DNA from: Acidobacteriota bacterium
GTDB lineage: Bacteria > Acidobacteriota > Aminicenantia > UBA2199
Direction: 5' to 3'
Assembly (NCBI GenBank): GCA_021817755.1
Contig: JAKAGC010000200.1
Location: 1 to 7,046, forward strand
Length of the DNA: 7,046 nt
This document shows, one piece after another, positions 1 to 6,608 of this stretch. Below the pieces are notes generated by a model, which saw only the letters and a program-made list of their open reading frames with translations, had not been told where the DNA came from and did no database searches. How positions within the stretch are numbered: the stretch's first letter is position 1; each line of letters starts with the position of its first letter. Made by a program: the position numbers and the translations under genes.

Positions 1-230
1 TTTTTTCGCGAGATCAGAAAAAAATAGGTAGTACAACTTCAGTATCTGAATTGCGAAAAGTAAATTCTTTTGTGAACCGGGAAGGACTCGCTGCGAAAGT
101 GAATAAAAAGGGTGATGAAGTCTTTGTTATACTCCTGTCCAAGGACGGAGACCAATACTACTTTGAGGATACATTGACCATTTCGAAGGAATTATACGAA
201 AAATTAGAATTCATACGAAAAGTGGAATAA
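1..230 (+). CDS. C-terminal 75 codons of an unidentified protein (5' end outside window)
   Basis: An open frame runs from the left edge (first full codon at 3) to a TAA at 228-230 with no internal stop. The visible peptide begins FSRDQKKIGSTTS and ends ELYEKLEFIRKVE. It is charged and soluble, with no membrane segment or cysteines. The middle (about residues 25-55) looks like a helix followed by two beta strands (VFVILL, then QYYFED), with a closing amphipathic helix. I do not recognise a family from this fragment. It converges on the sensor kinase gene, with 47 nt between the two stop codons and no clear terminator between them. That it is a real gene is supported by the length of the open frame, the sensible composition and the way it ends just before the convergent gene. 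The start, full length and function cannot be judged here. Confidence 0.6.
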   Translation, partial: FSRDQKKIGSTTSVSELRKVNSFVNREGLAAKVNKKGDEVFVILLSKDGDQYYFEDTLTISKELYEKLEFIRKVE

Positions 231-277
231 CGCTCATTATCCTGTTGGATTGATATAGCGAATAATAAATTAAGGGA

Positions 278-3040
278 TTATTCTACGGGATTCATTACCT
301 CGAAAATTGTTTTCCCCAGTTCCTGGACTTTATAGGGCTTCATAATGCAGCCATTAAATCCATAATCCTTGAAGTCCGCCATAACCGGATCATTTGAATA
401 TCCGCTGGAGACAATGGCTTTGGCTTTTGGATCTATATCTCTAAGTTTTTTTATTGTTTCTACTCCACCTAATCCACCGGGAATGGTCAGGTCCATTATT
501 ACCAGATCGAAAGGGTCGCCGGCTCCCATGGATTTTTTATAATATTCAAGTGTCTCTTTTCCATCTCTGGTTACTTCGGTGTGATAACCAAGGTGAGCGA
601 GCATTCGTACTGCTATTTCGGAGACAGCTCGTTCGTCATCCATTATTAGTATTCTTCCGTTTCCTTTAATAATTTTTCCTTCTCTACAGCGTTTATCGAT
701 TAATTCCTTTCCTGAAATGACCCGGTTCAAGGCTGGTAGATATAATATAAATATAGTTCCTTCACCTACACTAGTTTTTACTTCAATAAAACCATCGTGG
801 TTTTTCATTATGGAATAGGCGGAAGATAAACCCAATCCGCTGCCTTTGGGTTTAGTGGTAAAGTAGGGATCGAAAATCTTTTTCAAGATATCTTCAGGAA
901 TTCCTGTTCCTGTATCTTCGATCATGATTCTTACAAATTGCTTTTTTTCAAGAGGGAGTCCCATATCTGCTTCCATTTCGAAATTATCGGCTGAGACTTT
1001 TATTTTTCCTCCATTGGGCATGGCCTGAATCGCGTTGATAATTAGATTGTTTAAAACCTGGTTTATCTGGCCTTCATCGACTTCTACAGAACTAACCGAT
1101 GGGGAGATATTGTACTCACATGTAATAGTCGATCCTCTTAAAGCAAACGATACTGCTTCTTCCATGAAATCTTTAACGCGTGCGATTTTTTTTACAGGTG
1201 AGCCACCGCTGGCAAAGGTCAGGAGTTGATGGGTTAATCTCCCGGTTTTAAGAGTTGCTTTTTCTGCTGTAGATAGTAATTTGTAAACATGAGAGGTTGG
1301 ATCAGTATGGACTTTAGCAAGATTGATATTTCCGAGAATCCCTGTTAAAAGGTTATTAAAATCGTGAGCTATACCGCCAGCGAGCACTCCCAGGGATTCC
1401 AACTTTTGTGCCTTTTGTATTTCTTCTTGCATTTTCCGTTTTTCGGTGATATCCTGAAAAACAATTACAGCTCCTTTTATATTGCCGTCTTTATCGCGGG
1501 TTGGTGCGGCACTATTGGAAACAAGCCTTCGGGTTCCATCCCGGCATATGAGTAAAGCAGGATCAGTTGATTGAACGATTTCCCCTTTTACGATTGCACT
1601 TGAAACAGGATCGGAAATAGGTTTCTCCGTTTTTTCATCAACCATCATGAGTACTTCAAATAATGGTTTACCGATTGCCTGGTCATCAGGGATGCCTATT
1701 AATAGTTCAGCGGTACGGTTAATCATCGTGACTTGTAAATAAGTATCCACTGCAATTACACCGTCTGTTATAGATCGGAACAGAATCGCGAGTTGCTCTT
1801 TGCTCTCTCTTAATGAATTCTCTACTTCCTGGCGTTGTGCTAACATTTCATTTGCAGAATCAGCGAGTATAATAAATTCTTCGACTACTAATTTAGATTT
1901 ATCGATTTTTTCATGACTTATTGCGGCTTTTTTAAAAAAAGAAATAAATACTTCTCCAAATTTTTTTAAACGTTGTGAATACAACCAGGTTATAATAGAA
2001 ATCCCACCTAAAATACCGATGAAGAATATTGTAATTCGGATTATAAGTTTTCTGACTGATTTTTTTAAATCTATTTCTCTTTGAGCAATAACTGAATCAA
2101 TCTCTTCCAGGTATACTCCCGAACCGATTATCCATTTCCATTCGGGTATCGCTTTGAGGAATGATATTTTGGGCTGCATATTGAGGGAATCCAGGGTATG
2201 CCATTGATATTCAATAAATCCGCCATTTCCTCTTGAAGCGGTTTCCCTGGCTGTTTTAATAACTCTTTGACCTTCCGGGCTTGATTCGGACCAGACTTTT
2301 TTCCCTACCATTTCGGGTTTCCGTTCATTCCATAAAGTAGTTCCATTATAATCAACTACGAATACGTATCCTTTTTCACCAAATTTGATTTTCCCGATAT
2401 TTGAGAGTATTTCCTTTTGAATATAGATGACGAATTGGGATTTGTATTCAATACGACCAAGGTAAGCATCAGCAAAATCGATATACTTCATATAGCATAC
2501 ACTTGGTTCGGGAACTGGATTAATTCTTTGGATATCGATAAAATCCGCACCTTTCTTTTTTATCCATTCAAGATCCCCGGGAGTGAAATGGAAACCGGTA
2601 TTTATTTGGGGATCGACATTATCGGATGCTTTAAGTAAAAAATAATATCCATTGAGATCATGAAGGGATGGTAATGAGTAGGTTTTATCCCGATTTTTTA
2701 TTACATCACTGATATTATAATTTTTACCGTATCTTTTTAAGAGAGCAGATAAGATAATGTAGAAATTGCCGACTTTTTCTTTTACCCGGTTTTTTAATCG
2801 TGGTTCAATAGTACTCCGAATATATTGAGTATAATTGAATGCTTTTTCGGTTTCATTTTTTACCATTTCTCGTTGAGATTGAATATAAGCGCTTCTCATC
2901 TTCTCCGTATCGATGGAAAAGTGGCGAAATTCACTATCAATCCACAAATATCCAGTTATAACCGTAGAAGCACCGGCAATGAATAACATATTGAAAAAGA
3001 AAAAACGCACGATGCTTTTTTTCACGATACGTTTAAACAT
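278..3040 (-). CDS. Membrane-bound hybrid sensor histidine kinase (Cache-PAS-HisKA-HATPase-REC)
   Basis: A 920-aa inner-membrane sensor kinase that should autophosphorylate on histidine and pass the phosphate to its own receiver domain. Seen in order: basic N-terminus and TM1 (about 12-34); extracytoplasmic region (35-328) with Cache_2-type signatures (GEKGYVFVVDYNGTTLW at 221-237, and WKWIIGSGVY at 301-310), so probably a double-Cache ligand sensor; TM2 (331-353); a HAMP-like or coiled-coil linker (about 354-415); PAS/PAC (about 413-533); H-box AGGIAHDFNNLL with His559; N-box around Asn664-Asn669; G1 box DTGTGIP (709-715); F box FDPYFTTK (723-730); G2 box GSGLGLSSAY (733-742); receiver (about 796-916) with DD801-802, phosphoacceptor Asp850, Ser879 and Lys901. 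All catalytic residues are present. There is no output domain after the receiver and no response regulator beside it, so the downstream partner is unknown. The ligand is also unknown; Cache domains usually bind small organic molecules. The start is supported by a nearby SD and by the positively charged pre-TM1 leader. Confidence 0.96.
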   Translation of the reverse strand: MFKRIVKKSIVRFFFFNMLFIAGASTVITGYLWIDSEFRHFSIDTEKMRSAYIQSQREMVKNETEKAFNYTQYIRSTIEPRLKNRVKEKVGNFYIILSALLKRYGKNYNISDVIKNRDKTYSLPSLHDLNGYYFLLKASDNVDPQINTGFHFTPGDLEWIKKKGADFIDIQRINPVPEPSVCYMKYIDFADAYLGRIEYKSQFVIYIQKEILSNIGKIKFGEKGYVFVVDYNGTTLWNERKPEMVGKKVWSESSPEGQRVIKTARETASRGNGGFIEYQWHTLDSLNMQPKISFLKAIPEWKWIIGSGVYLEEIDSVIAQREIDLKKSVRKLIIRITIFFIGILGGISIITWLYSQRLKKFGEVFISFFKKAAISHEKIDKSKLVVEEFIILADSANEMLAQRQEVENSLRESKEQLAILFRSITDGVIAVDTYLQVTMINRTAELLIGIPDDQAIGKPLFEVLMMVDEKTEKPISDPVSSAIVKGEIVQSTDPALLICRDGTRRLVSNSAAPTRDKDGNIKGAVIVFQDITEKRKMQEEIQKAQKLESLGVLAGGIAHDFNNLLTGILGNINLAKVHTDPTSHVYKLLSTAEKATLKTGRLTHQLLTFASGGSPVKKIARVKDFMEEAVSFALRGSTITCEYNISPSVSSVEVDEGQINQVLNNLIINAIQAMPNGGKIKVSADNFEMEADMGLPLEKKQFVRIMIEDTGTGIPEDILKKIFDPYFTTKPKGSGLGLSSAYSIMKNHDGFIEVKTSVGEGTIFILYLPALNRVISGKELIDKRCREGKIIKGNGRILIMDDERAVSEIAVRMLAHLGYHTEVTRDGKETLEYYKKSMGAGDPFDLVIMDLTIPGGLGGVETIKKLRDIDPKAKAIVSSGYSNDPVMADFKDYGFNGCIMKPYKVQELGKTIFEVMNPVE

Positions 3041-3045
3041 TAACG

Positions 3046-3058
3046 CTCACCAGCCTCC
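3046..3058 (-). promoter_or_regulatory. Ribosome binding region of the sensor kinase gene
   Basis: Read on the minus strand, a canonical GGAGG (3054-3058) lies 13 nt before the ATG, further than usual. A second, weaker GGTGAG (3046-3051) lies 5 nt before it. Either could position the ribosome; together they support the ATG at 3040 rather than an internal start. Confidence 0.5.
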
Positions 3059-3082
3059 GGTTTTAGTACCCCTGAGATTTTA

Positions 3083-3111
3083 ATATTACACCAATTTTAG
3101 AAATTTGTAAA
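3083..3111 (-). promoter_or_regulatory. Predicted sigma70-type promoter of the sensor kinase gene
   Basis: On the minus strand, TTTACA (3106-3111, five of six matches to TTGACA) is separated by 17 nt from TAATAT (3083-3088, four of six matches to TATAAT). Transcription would start near 3076, giving a leader of about 36 nt that includes the GGAGG. The match is reasonable, but the region is AT-rich, so chance resemblance is possible. Confidence 0.5.
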
Positions 3112-3203
3112 CATCTTTTTAAACTTCGTATTTTGGCTGTCCATATACTATTTTATTAGAATGGAAATCTTTTGGAGTAGTTGTAATGTAACGTGTTTCA
3201 ATC

Positions 3204-3232
3204 TTTACTTGAATACCGAATTATAATATAAT
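3204..3232 (+). promoter_or_regulatory. Predicted sigma70-type promoter of the yciI-like gene
   Basis: TTTACT (3204-3209) lies 17 nt before a perfect TATAAT (3227-3232). A second perfect TATAAT overlaps it at 3222-3227, but without a good -35 at normal spacing. The predicted start near 3239-3240 leaves a leader of only about 11 nt, enough for the SD. The promoter diverges from the kinase promoter, with about 90 nt between the two -35 elements. Confidence 0.5.
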
Positions 3233-3241
3233 ACAGTTAAC

Positions 3242-3247
3242 GGAGGT
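3242..3247 (+). promoter_or_regulatory. Ribosome binding site of the yciI-like gene
   Basis: GGAGGT ends 3 nt before the ATG at 3251. The sequence is strong and the spacing slightly tight. The next in-frame Met (3266) would sit too far away and would remove the first beta strand of the fold, so 3251 is preferred. Confidence 0.65.
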
Positions 3248-3250
3248 AAC

Positions 3251-3553
3251 ATGCAATTTATAATTATGGCTTATGACGGAACTGATGAAAAAGCAATGGA
3301 AAGAAGGCTGGCTGTTAGAGAGGCCCATCTGGATTTATTCAAACGCATGATTGAAAAAGGTGTTTTTTATTATGGAATGGCTATCCTGGATGATAAAGAA
3401 AAAATGATCGGATCCATTATTGTCAGTGAATTCGCATCTCGTGAAGCCCTGGAAGAAGAGTGGTTAAAAACTGAGCCTTATGTGGTTGGAAAAGTATGGG
3501 AAAAGATCGAGATTCGCCCTGTTAAAATTCCGCCTTTCTTATTGGAAAAATAG
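3251..3553 (+). CDS. yciI: YciI family protein
   Basis: A 100-aa cytoplasmic protein of the YCII family, a dimeric alpha-beta (ferredoxin-like) fold related to muconolactone isomerase-type and dimeric alpha-beta barrel proteins. The length matches E. coli YciI (98 aa), and the similarity runs end to end: beta strand MQFIIMAYD, then RRLAVREAHLDLF with the conserved Arg23 and His26, a central strand GSIIVSEF (54-61), then helix and EPYVVGKVWEKIEIRPV (75-91). The family's usual Asp-Pro-Tyr motif reads Glu-Pro-Tyr here (75-77). The conserved His is proposed as catalytic in the family, but no reaction is firmly established for stand-alone YciI proteins, so none is assigned. The gene is monocistronic: it has its own promoter and SD, is divergent from the sensor kinase, and is closed by a strong terminator 25 nt after the stop. 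Confidence 0.9.
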   Translation: MQFIIMAYDGTDEKAMERRLAVREAHLDLFKRMIEKGVFYYGMAILDDKEKMIGSIIVSEFASREALEEEWLKTEPYVVGKVWEKIEIRPVKIPPFLLEK

Positions 3554-3578
3554 ATTCCATTTTATTTTCTTTTGAAAT

Positions 3579-3619
3579 AAAAAAGGCCCCTCCCGGAAAC
3601 GGGGAAAGGGGCCTTTTTT
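3579..3619. terminator. Strong bidirectional rho-independent terminator (yciI-like / OPT)
   Basis: The outer stem is A6-GGCCCC (3579-3590) paired with GGGGCC-T6 (3608-3619). Above a three-A bulge (3605-3607), an inner stem CCCG/CGGG (3592-3595 with 3600-3603) is capped by a GAAA tetraloop (GNRA type). The T-run follows on the plus strand. On the minus strand the A-rich left flank supplies an equivalent T-run. It lies between the convergent yciI-like and OPT genes and so should end both transcripts. Confidence 0.93.
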
Positions 3620-3662
3620 ATTTATGCCGGTTCAATTCACTTTTTTAGTGAGAATGAATCGG

Positions 3663-5732
3663 TTATGATGCTTTCTTTAGCCGTTTAATAGATAACGATA
3701 CAAGGAAGACTCCGATAGCGATCATTCCTATTATACTGAATAAATAAGATGGATTTTCAAATACTTTTAAGAGTTCAATTTCTGCGAACGCCAATCCAGC
3801 AAAGAGTATCCCGATCAATGCTTCACCGACGATTAATCCTGAAGCCAGCAATGTACCTGTATTGTTTACGCTTTCTTTTTCTTCATCGGTTACTTTTTTC
3901 TTTTCAATATAATGATCGAGAATCGCTTTAAAGATACCTCCGATAAAGATAGCGAAGGAAGTTTCTATAGATAGATACATTCCAACGCTAACGAGCATTG
4001 GGCTTTTGATCTGCATCAGGATAAAGGCAAGTCCCATAAACATACCGATTAGTATGAGAATCCATTCTGTTTTTCGTTCCATTATACTTTTTCCGACAAC
4101 AGCCATTAAACTTGCTTGAGGCGATGCTATACGTTCTCCACCAAAACCACCATTAGCTTTCAATACTTCATTTTGTTGTTCGGGTTTTAAGGATTTGATT
4201 TCATCTACAGTATATGTACGCTGTGTGAGACCGGGGTATGTTCCAGTATATGCGACTTCTGTTATACCTGCTTTGCCCATATCTGTTAATTTTTCCGATA
4301 CCTTGGTTTTAATGTCACCGATATGAAGAACGGAGAGAACGAGGAACATGATTAATGCAGCGCCGGTTATACCGAAAATATCGCCCAATTGCATTTTCCA
4401 GGGCGTGCAACCGAGGATATGGCCTGCTTTTAAGTCCTGCATCATTTCGCCGGCAACAGAGACTGAAACACATGTAAATGCTGCGATTCCCAGAACAGCA
4501 GCAATTCCACTTGTTCCTTTTAGACCGAAGAGTACCATCAGGAACGCCACCGAGATTAGAACGGAAACAGTCAATCCACTAGTGGGGTTGCTGCTAACAC
4601 CAATAATTCCGACAAGATAACCGGAAACGGCTGCGAATACGAATCCAAGGATAACCATTAAGATAGCAGCTACTATAGCAGCGAGGGGGTTATTGGCAAA
4701 CCAGTTGAAAATAAAGAATACAACGATCATGATGGCGATTAAGGCAAAAAGAACGGCTTTGATATTTAGATCCTTATCCGTTCGTATAATAGTTTCGTTC
4801 CCGTCGCGGTTTTTTTGAGTGAGATTGGAGATTGAGCGTGAAATCCCTTCGATAAGGTTTTTGCGCATTTTAAATAAAGTATAAAAAGCGCCAACAAGCA
4901 TACCGCCAATAGCGATATAGCGGACATAGTTTTTCCATGCGAGGGTAATTGCATCGACCCAATTGGGAACACCTTCGAGATTGTTATAATTTAGGAAGAA
5001 TGCGATTGCAGGGGCGAGGAGTCCCCATGCCAACACACCTCCTGAGAAGTTGATACCTGCGAGTTTTGGACCGATTATGTATCCGACACCGATAAACGAA
5101 GGGCTCATTTCAGGGCCTCTGAGTAAAATAGAACCTTTTCCAACGGATATTACTTGTTGCCATTTGGTGGCGAGTATTTTAAAATCGGTCAGCATGGTGA
5201 AAAGGATACCGGTACCCATACCTGAGAGGAGATATTTCGATCCGCCTGATCCTCTTTGACCTGCTTTGTGAATTTCGGCAGCAGCAACGGATTCGGGGAA
5301 AGGAAGTTCGGCATTATTGACCAGGATACGGCGGGTAATGGTTACGAACATGATTCCCAGGATTCCTCCTGATGCGAGAATGATTGTGGAGATAATGTAG
5401 TGTTGGACAGTAGAAAAGGGCTGCCATATACCGGCGATGAAGAATGCAGGTAATGTAAATATAGCTCCAGAAGCGATATTTCCTCCAATAGATCCGACGG
5501 TTCTGGCGCAATTTTCTTCAAGTATTGTTCCTTTCATGGATTTAATTACGGCCATCCCAATAACGGCTGTGGTGTATGTTGCTGCGATGGTCATACCTGC
5601 TTTTAATCCAAGGTAAGCGTTTGCCGCTGACATGAACATCGCCATGACAACTCCTAACAGCACTGCCCGGAGGGTCAATTCCTTCATATTGCTGTCAGGA
5701 CTAACAAAAGGTTTGAAGTTCTTTTGGTCCAT
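3663..5732 (-). CDS. OPT family oligopeptide (or metal-chelate) transporter
   Basis: A 689-aa polytopic inner-membrane protein of the oligopeptide transporter superfamily, whose members are proton-coupled importers of peptides or, in the yellow-stripe branch, metal chelates. About 15-16 hydrophobic segments are visible, the first at 22-42 and the last at about 663-683. Family signatures include NAYLGLKAGMTIA (38-50), NCARTVGSIGGNIASGA (74-90), ELPFPESVAAAEIHKAG (142-158), GPKLAGINFSGG (221-232), SSNPTSGLT (380-388), GEMMQDLKAGHILG (428-441) and SPQASLMAVV (537-546). A long hydrophilic stretch (about 473-550) separates two membrane blocks, as in other bacterial OPT proteins. The length is typical and no break is seen. 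The ATG is supported by AAAGGAG 7 nt upstream. It lies downstream of cutA in the same orientation with a 159-nt gap and ends at the shared terminator. The substrate cannot be read from the sequence. Confidence 0.95.
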   Translation of the reverse strand: MDQKNFKPFVSPDSNMKELTLRAVLLGVVMAMFMSAANAYLGLKAGMTIAATYTTAVIGMAVIKSMKGTILEENCARTVGSIGGNIASGAIFTLPAFFIAGIWQPFSTVQHYIISTIILASGGILGIMFVTITRRILVNNAELPFPESVAAAEIHKAGQRGSGGSKYLLSGMGTGILFTMLTDFKILATKWQQVISVGKGSILLRGPEMSPSFIGVGYIIGPKLAGINFSGGVLAWGLLAPAIAFFLNYNNLEGVPNWVDAITLAWKNYVRYIAIGGMLVGAFYTLFKMRKNLIEGISRSISNLTQKNRDGNETIIRTDKDLNIKAVLFALIAIMIVVFFIFNWFANNPLAAIVAAILMVILGFVFAAVSGYLVGIIGVSSNPTSGLTVSVLISVAFLMVLFGLKGTSGIAAVLGIAAFTCVSVSVAGEMMQDLKAGHILGCTPWKMQLGDIFGITGAALIMFLVLSVLHIGDIKTKVSEKLTDMGKAGITEVAYTGTYPGLTQRTYTVDEIKSLKPEQQNEVLKANGGFGGERIASPQASLMAVVGKSIMERKTEWILILIGMFMGLAFILMQIKSPMLVSVGMYLSIETSFAIFIGGIFKAILDHYIEKKKVTDEEKESVNNTGTLLASGLIVGEALIGILFAGLAFAEIELLKVFENPSYLFSIIGMIAIGVFLVSLSIKRLKKAS

Positions 5733-5739
5733 TAAATTG

Positions 5740-5746
5740 CTCCTTT
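5740..5746 (-). promoter_or_regulatory. Ribosome binding site of the OPT gene
   Basis: AAAGGAG on the minus strand, 7 nt before the ATG at 5732: near-ideal sequence and spacing, which fixes the start codon. Confidence 0.8.
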
Positions 5747-5784
5747 ATATTTAGTAGTAAATTCATATACTTATTTTTACTTAA

Positions 5785-5848
5785 CCGGTTTCGGGTTTAT
5801 AGAAAATAGTAAATACACCGTATTTTCTTTTTCGCCCCGGGGAACCGG
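5785..5848. repeat. 64-nt imperfect inverted repeat between cutA and the OPT gene
   Basis: Three nested complementary blocks: CCGGTT (5785-5790) with AACCGG (5843-5848); CGGG (5792-5795) with CCCG (5836-5839); AGAAAATA (5801-5808) with TATTTTCT (5821-5828). That makes 18 pairs around a 12-nt loop, broken by internal loops of 5 and 7 nt and of 1 and 3 nt. No T-run follows on the minus strand, so it does not look like a terminator for cutA. An alternative small hairpin, CCGG-GGAA-CCGG (5837-5848), would compete with it. It could be a leader structure, a processing site or an operator, or chance pairing in a biased sequence. Confidence 0.4.
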
Positions 5849-5891
5849 AAAGGCATTTTATTAAATCTTTTCCATCAAGTATAGCATTGGA

Positions 5892-6242
5892 TTAATTGTT
5901 TGCTCCTGCTTTATATTTTGAAGGGGGTATAACCCCGTTATCAAGCCAGTCCAGGTAGTCTTTGTTGCCTTCGATAATGGGAATGGCGATTATTTCAGGG
6001 ACAGTGTAAGTATGAATCGATTTTATTCGAGATTCAACAGCATTATACAGTTCACGACGGGTTTTTATGATGCAGTAAAATTCTTCGGTGCTTTCGATTT
6101 TTCCTTTCCATTCATAGGTACTATTGATGGGACCAGAAACCTGAACGCAGGCTGCAATTTTTTCTTCTACCAGGATATGAGCTATTTTTGAGGCGATATC
6201 TATTGAATCGGATGTAGTTATAATCTGAATATATTCGCTCAT
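5892..6242 (-). CDS. cutA: CutA1-type divalent-cation tolerance protein
   Basis: A 116-aa protein of the CutA1 family: small, very stable trimers with a PII-like ferredoxin fold. In E. coli the cutA locus was linked to copper tolerance, and purified CutA proteins bind copper, but the physiological role is unsettled. Family landmarks are strand YIQIITT (4-10), helix with EEKIAACVQ (26-34), STYEWKGKIESTEEFYCIIKT (41-61) and HTYTVPEIIAIPI (77-89), followed by YLDWL (96-100). The length is normal for the family (about 105-115). There is no signal peptide, so it is predicted cytoplasmic. The first strand begins at residue 4, so the ATG at 6242 is convincing; an AGGTG lies 4 nt upstream. It is preceded by a near-consensus promoter and followed 159 nt later by the OPT gene in the same direction, with no terminator seen between them. 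Confidence 0.95.
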   Translation of the reverse strand: MSEYIQIITTSDSIDIASKIAHILVEEKIAACVQVSGPINSTYEWKGKIESTEEFYCIIKTRRELYNAVESRIKSIHTYTVPEIIAIPIIEGNKDYLDWLDNGVIPPSKYKAGANN

Positions 6243-6245
6243 CTG

Positions 6246-6251
6246 TCACCT
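6246..6251 (-). promoter_or_regulatory. Ribosome binding site of cutA
   Basis: AGGTGA on the minus strand, preceded by an A-run, ends 3 nt before the ATG at 6242. It is a moderate match with short spacing and agrees with the chosen start. Confidence 0.55.
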
Positions 6252-6272
6252 TTTTTTCAGGTATTAAGCGTT

Positions 6273-6301
6273 ATTATAAACAAAATCATTTTTTTTTTCA
6301 A
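6273..6301 (-). promoter_or_regulatory. Near-consensus sigma70 promoter of cutA with an A10 tract
   Basis: On the minus strand, TTGAAA (6296-6301, five of six) is 17 nt from a perfect TATAAT (6273-6278). Transcription would start near 6266, giving a leader of about 24 nt. A run of ten A residues (6289-6298) begins inside the -35 element and fills the first seven positions of the spacer. This is the best promoter in the window and implies substantial basal expression of cutA, and possibly of the OPT gene downstream. Confidence 0.7.
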
Positions 6302-6419
6302 GAAAAAGGTTTATCTTTTAACAATTCTTTTGGGATGTATGAAAAGATAGATATGAGATAAGTGATTATTTAATTTTTATGGTTTCTAAGGGTATATCCT
6401 GGGTTAAAACTTTTTCGGA

Positions 6420-6608
6420 TTATTTTTCCTGTTGGAGTACATCTTTCTTAGGAACTTGTTTAACATTGGTTTCAATGAAATGTTTCAGTTTGATTTGCAT
6501 GGATATATACATTAATTTCTCTTTGGGGGACATAGAGACTAAATCTTTCTCAAGGTGCCCATCGAATTTTGGGTCAGTATTCTTTTTTGTTTTAGATTCT
6601 ATTCCCAT
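6420..6608 (-). CDS. Small hypothetical protein, coupled to the nucleotidyltransferase gene
   Basis: A 62-codon frame whose ATG lies inside the end of the nucleotidyltransferase gene, overlapping it by 17 nt in a different frame. Such an arrangement favours translational coupling; a weak purine-rich stretch (GAAGAG) precedes the ATG. The product is hydrophilic and lysine-rich, with no membrane segment: a polar N-terminus (1-17), a probable amphipathic helical core (about 18-50, including HLEKDL, MSPKEKLMYISMQ and KLKHFIE), and a charged tail ending VLQQEK. I do not recognise a named family. The SPKEKL helix start recalls short proteins often found beside nucleotidyltransferase genes, but that is memory rather than a match I can show. 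By position it could be the partner of the nucleotidyltransferase. Overlap, codon structure and lack of any better frame here support a real gene. No clear terminator follows before the cutA promoter. Confidence 0.65.
   Translation of the reverse strand: MGIESKTKKNTDPKFDGHLEKDLVSMSPKEKLMYISMQIKLKHFIETNVKQVPKKDVLQQEK

Noticed and set aside
231..260. Possible hairpin between the convergent left-edge gene and the kinase gene (CGCT with AGCG, ATCC with GGAT, loop TGTT)
   Set aside because: Only two 4-bp blocks separated by a mismatched internal loop, and no T-run on either strand. Not called as a terminator.
1928..1940. T6A7 homopolymer stretch within the kinase gene considered as a programmed frameshift site
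   Set aside because: It encodes an in-frame Phe-Phe-Lys-Lys segment just after TM2. No stop or alternative product in a shifted frame gives reason to invoke slippage.
4348..4620. 90-codon plus-strand open frame inside the OPT gene, and similar antisense frames at 454-669, 1035-1229, 1364-1555, 2417-2638, 3749-3931 and 5050-5259
   Set aside because: They lie wholly opposite well-supported genes with clear domain motifs, and their translations have no recognisable features. They are shadows of the real coding strand.
4766..4972. Same-strand alternative frames inside the OPT gene (also 5314-5511)
   Set aside because: Out-of-frame readings of conserved OPT segments. The OPT frame is intact across them, so there is no frameshift or nested gene to explain.
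5796..5824. TATAAA (5796-5801, minus strand) as the -10 of an OPT promoter
   Set aside because: It lacks the final conserved T, and the hexamer 17 nt upstream (AATACG) does not resemble a -35.
5837..5854. CCGG-GGAA-CCGG hairpin considered as a terminator for cutA
   Set aside because: The stem is 4 bp, and the minus-strand downstream sequence is A-rich rather than T-rich. Kept only as an alternative fold of the larger inverted repeat.
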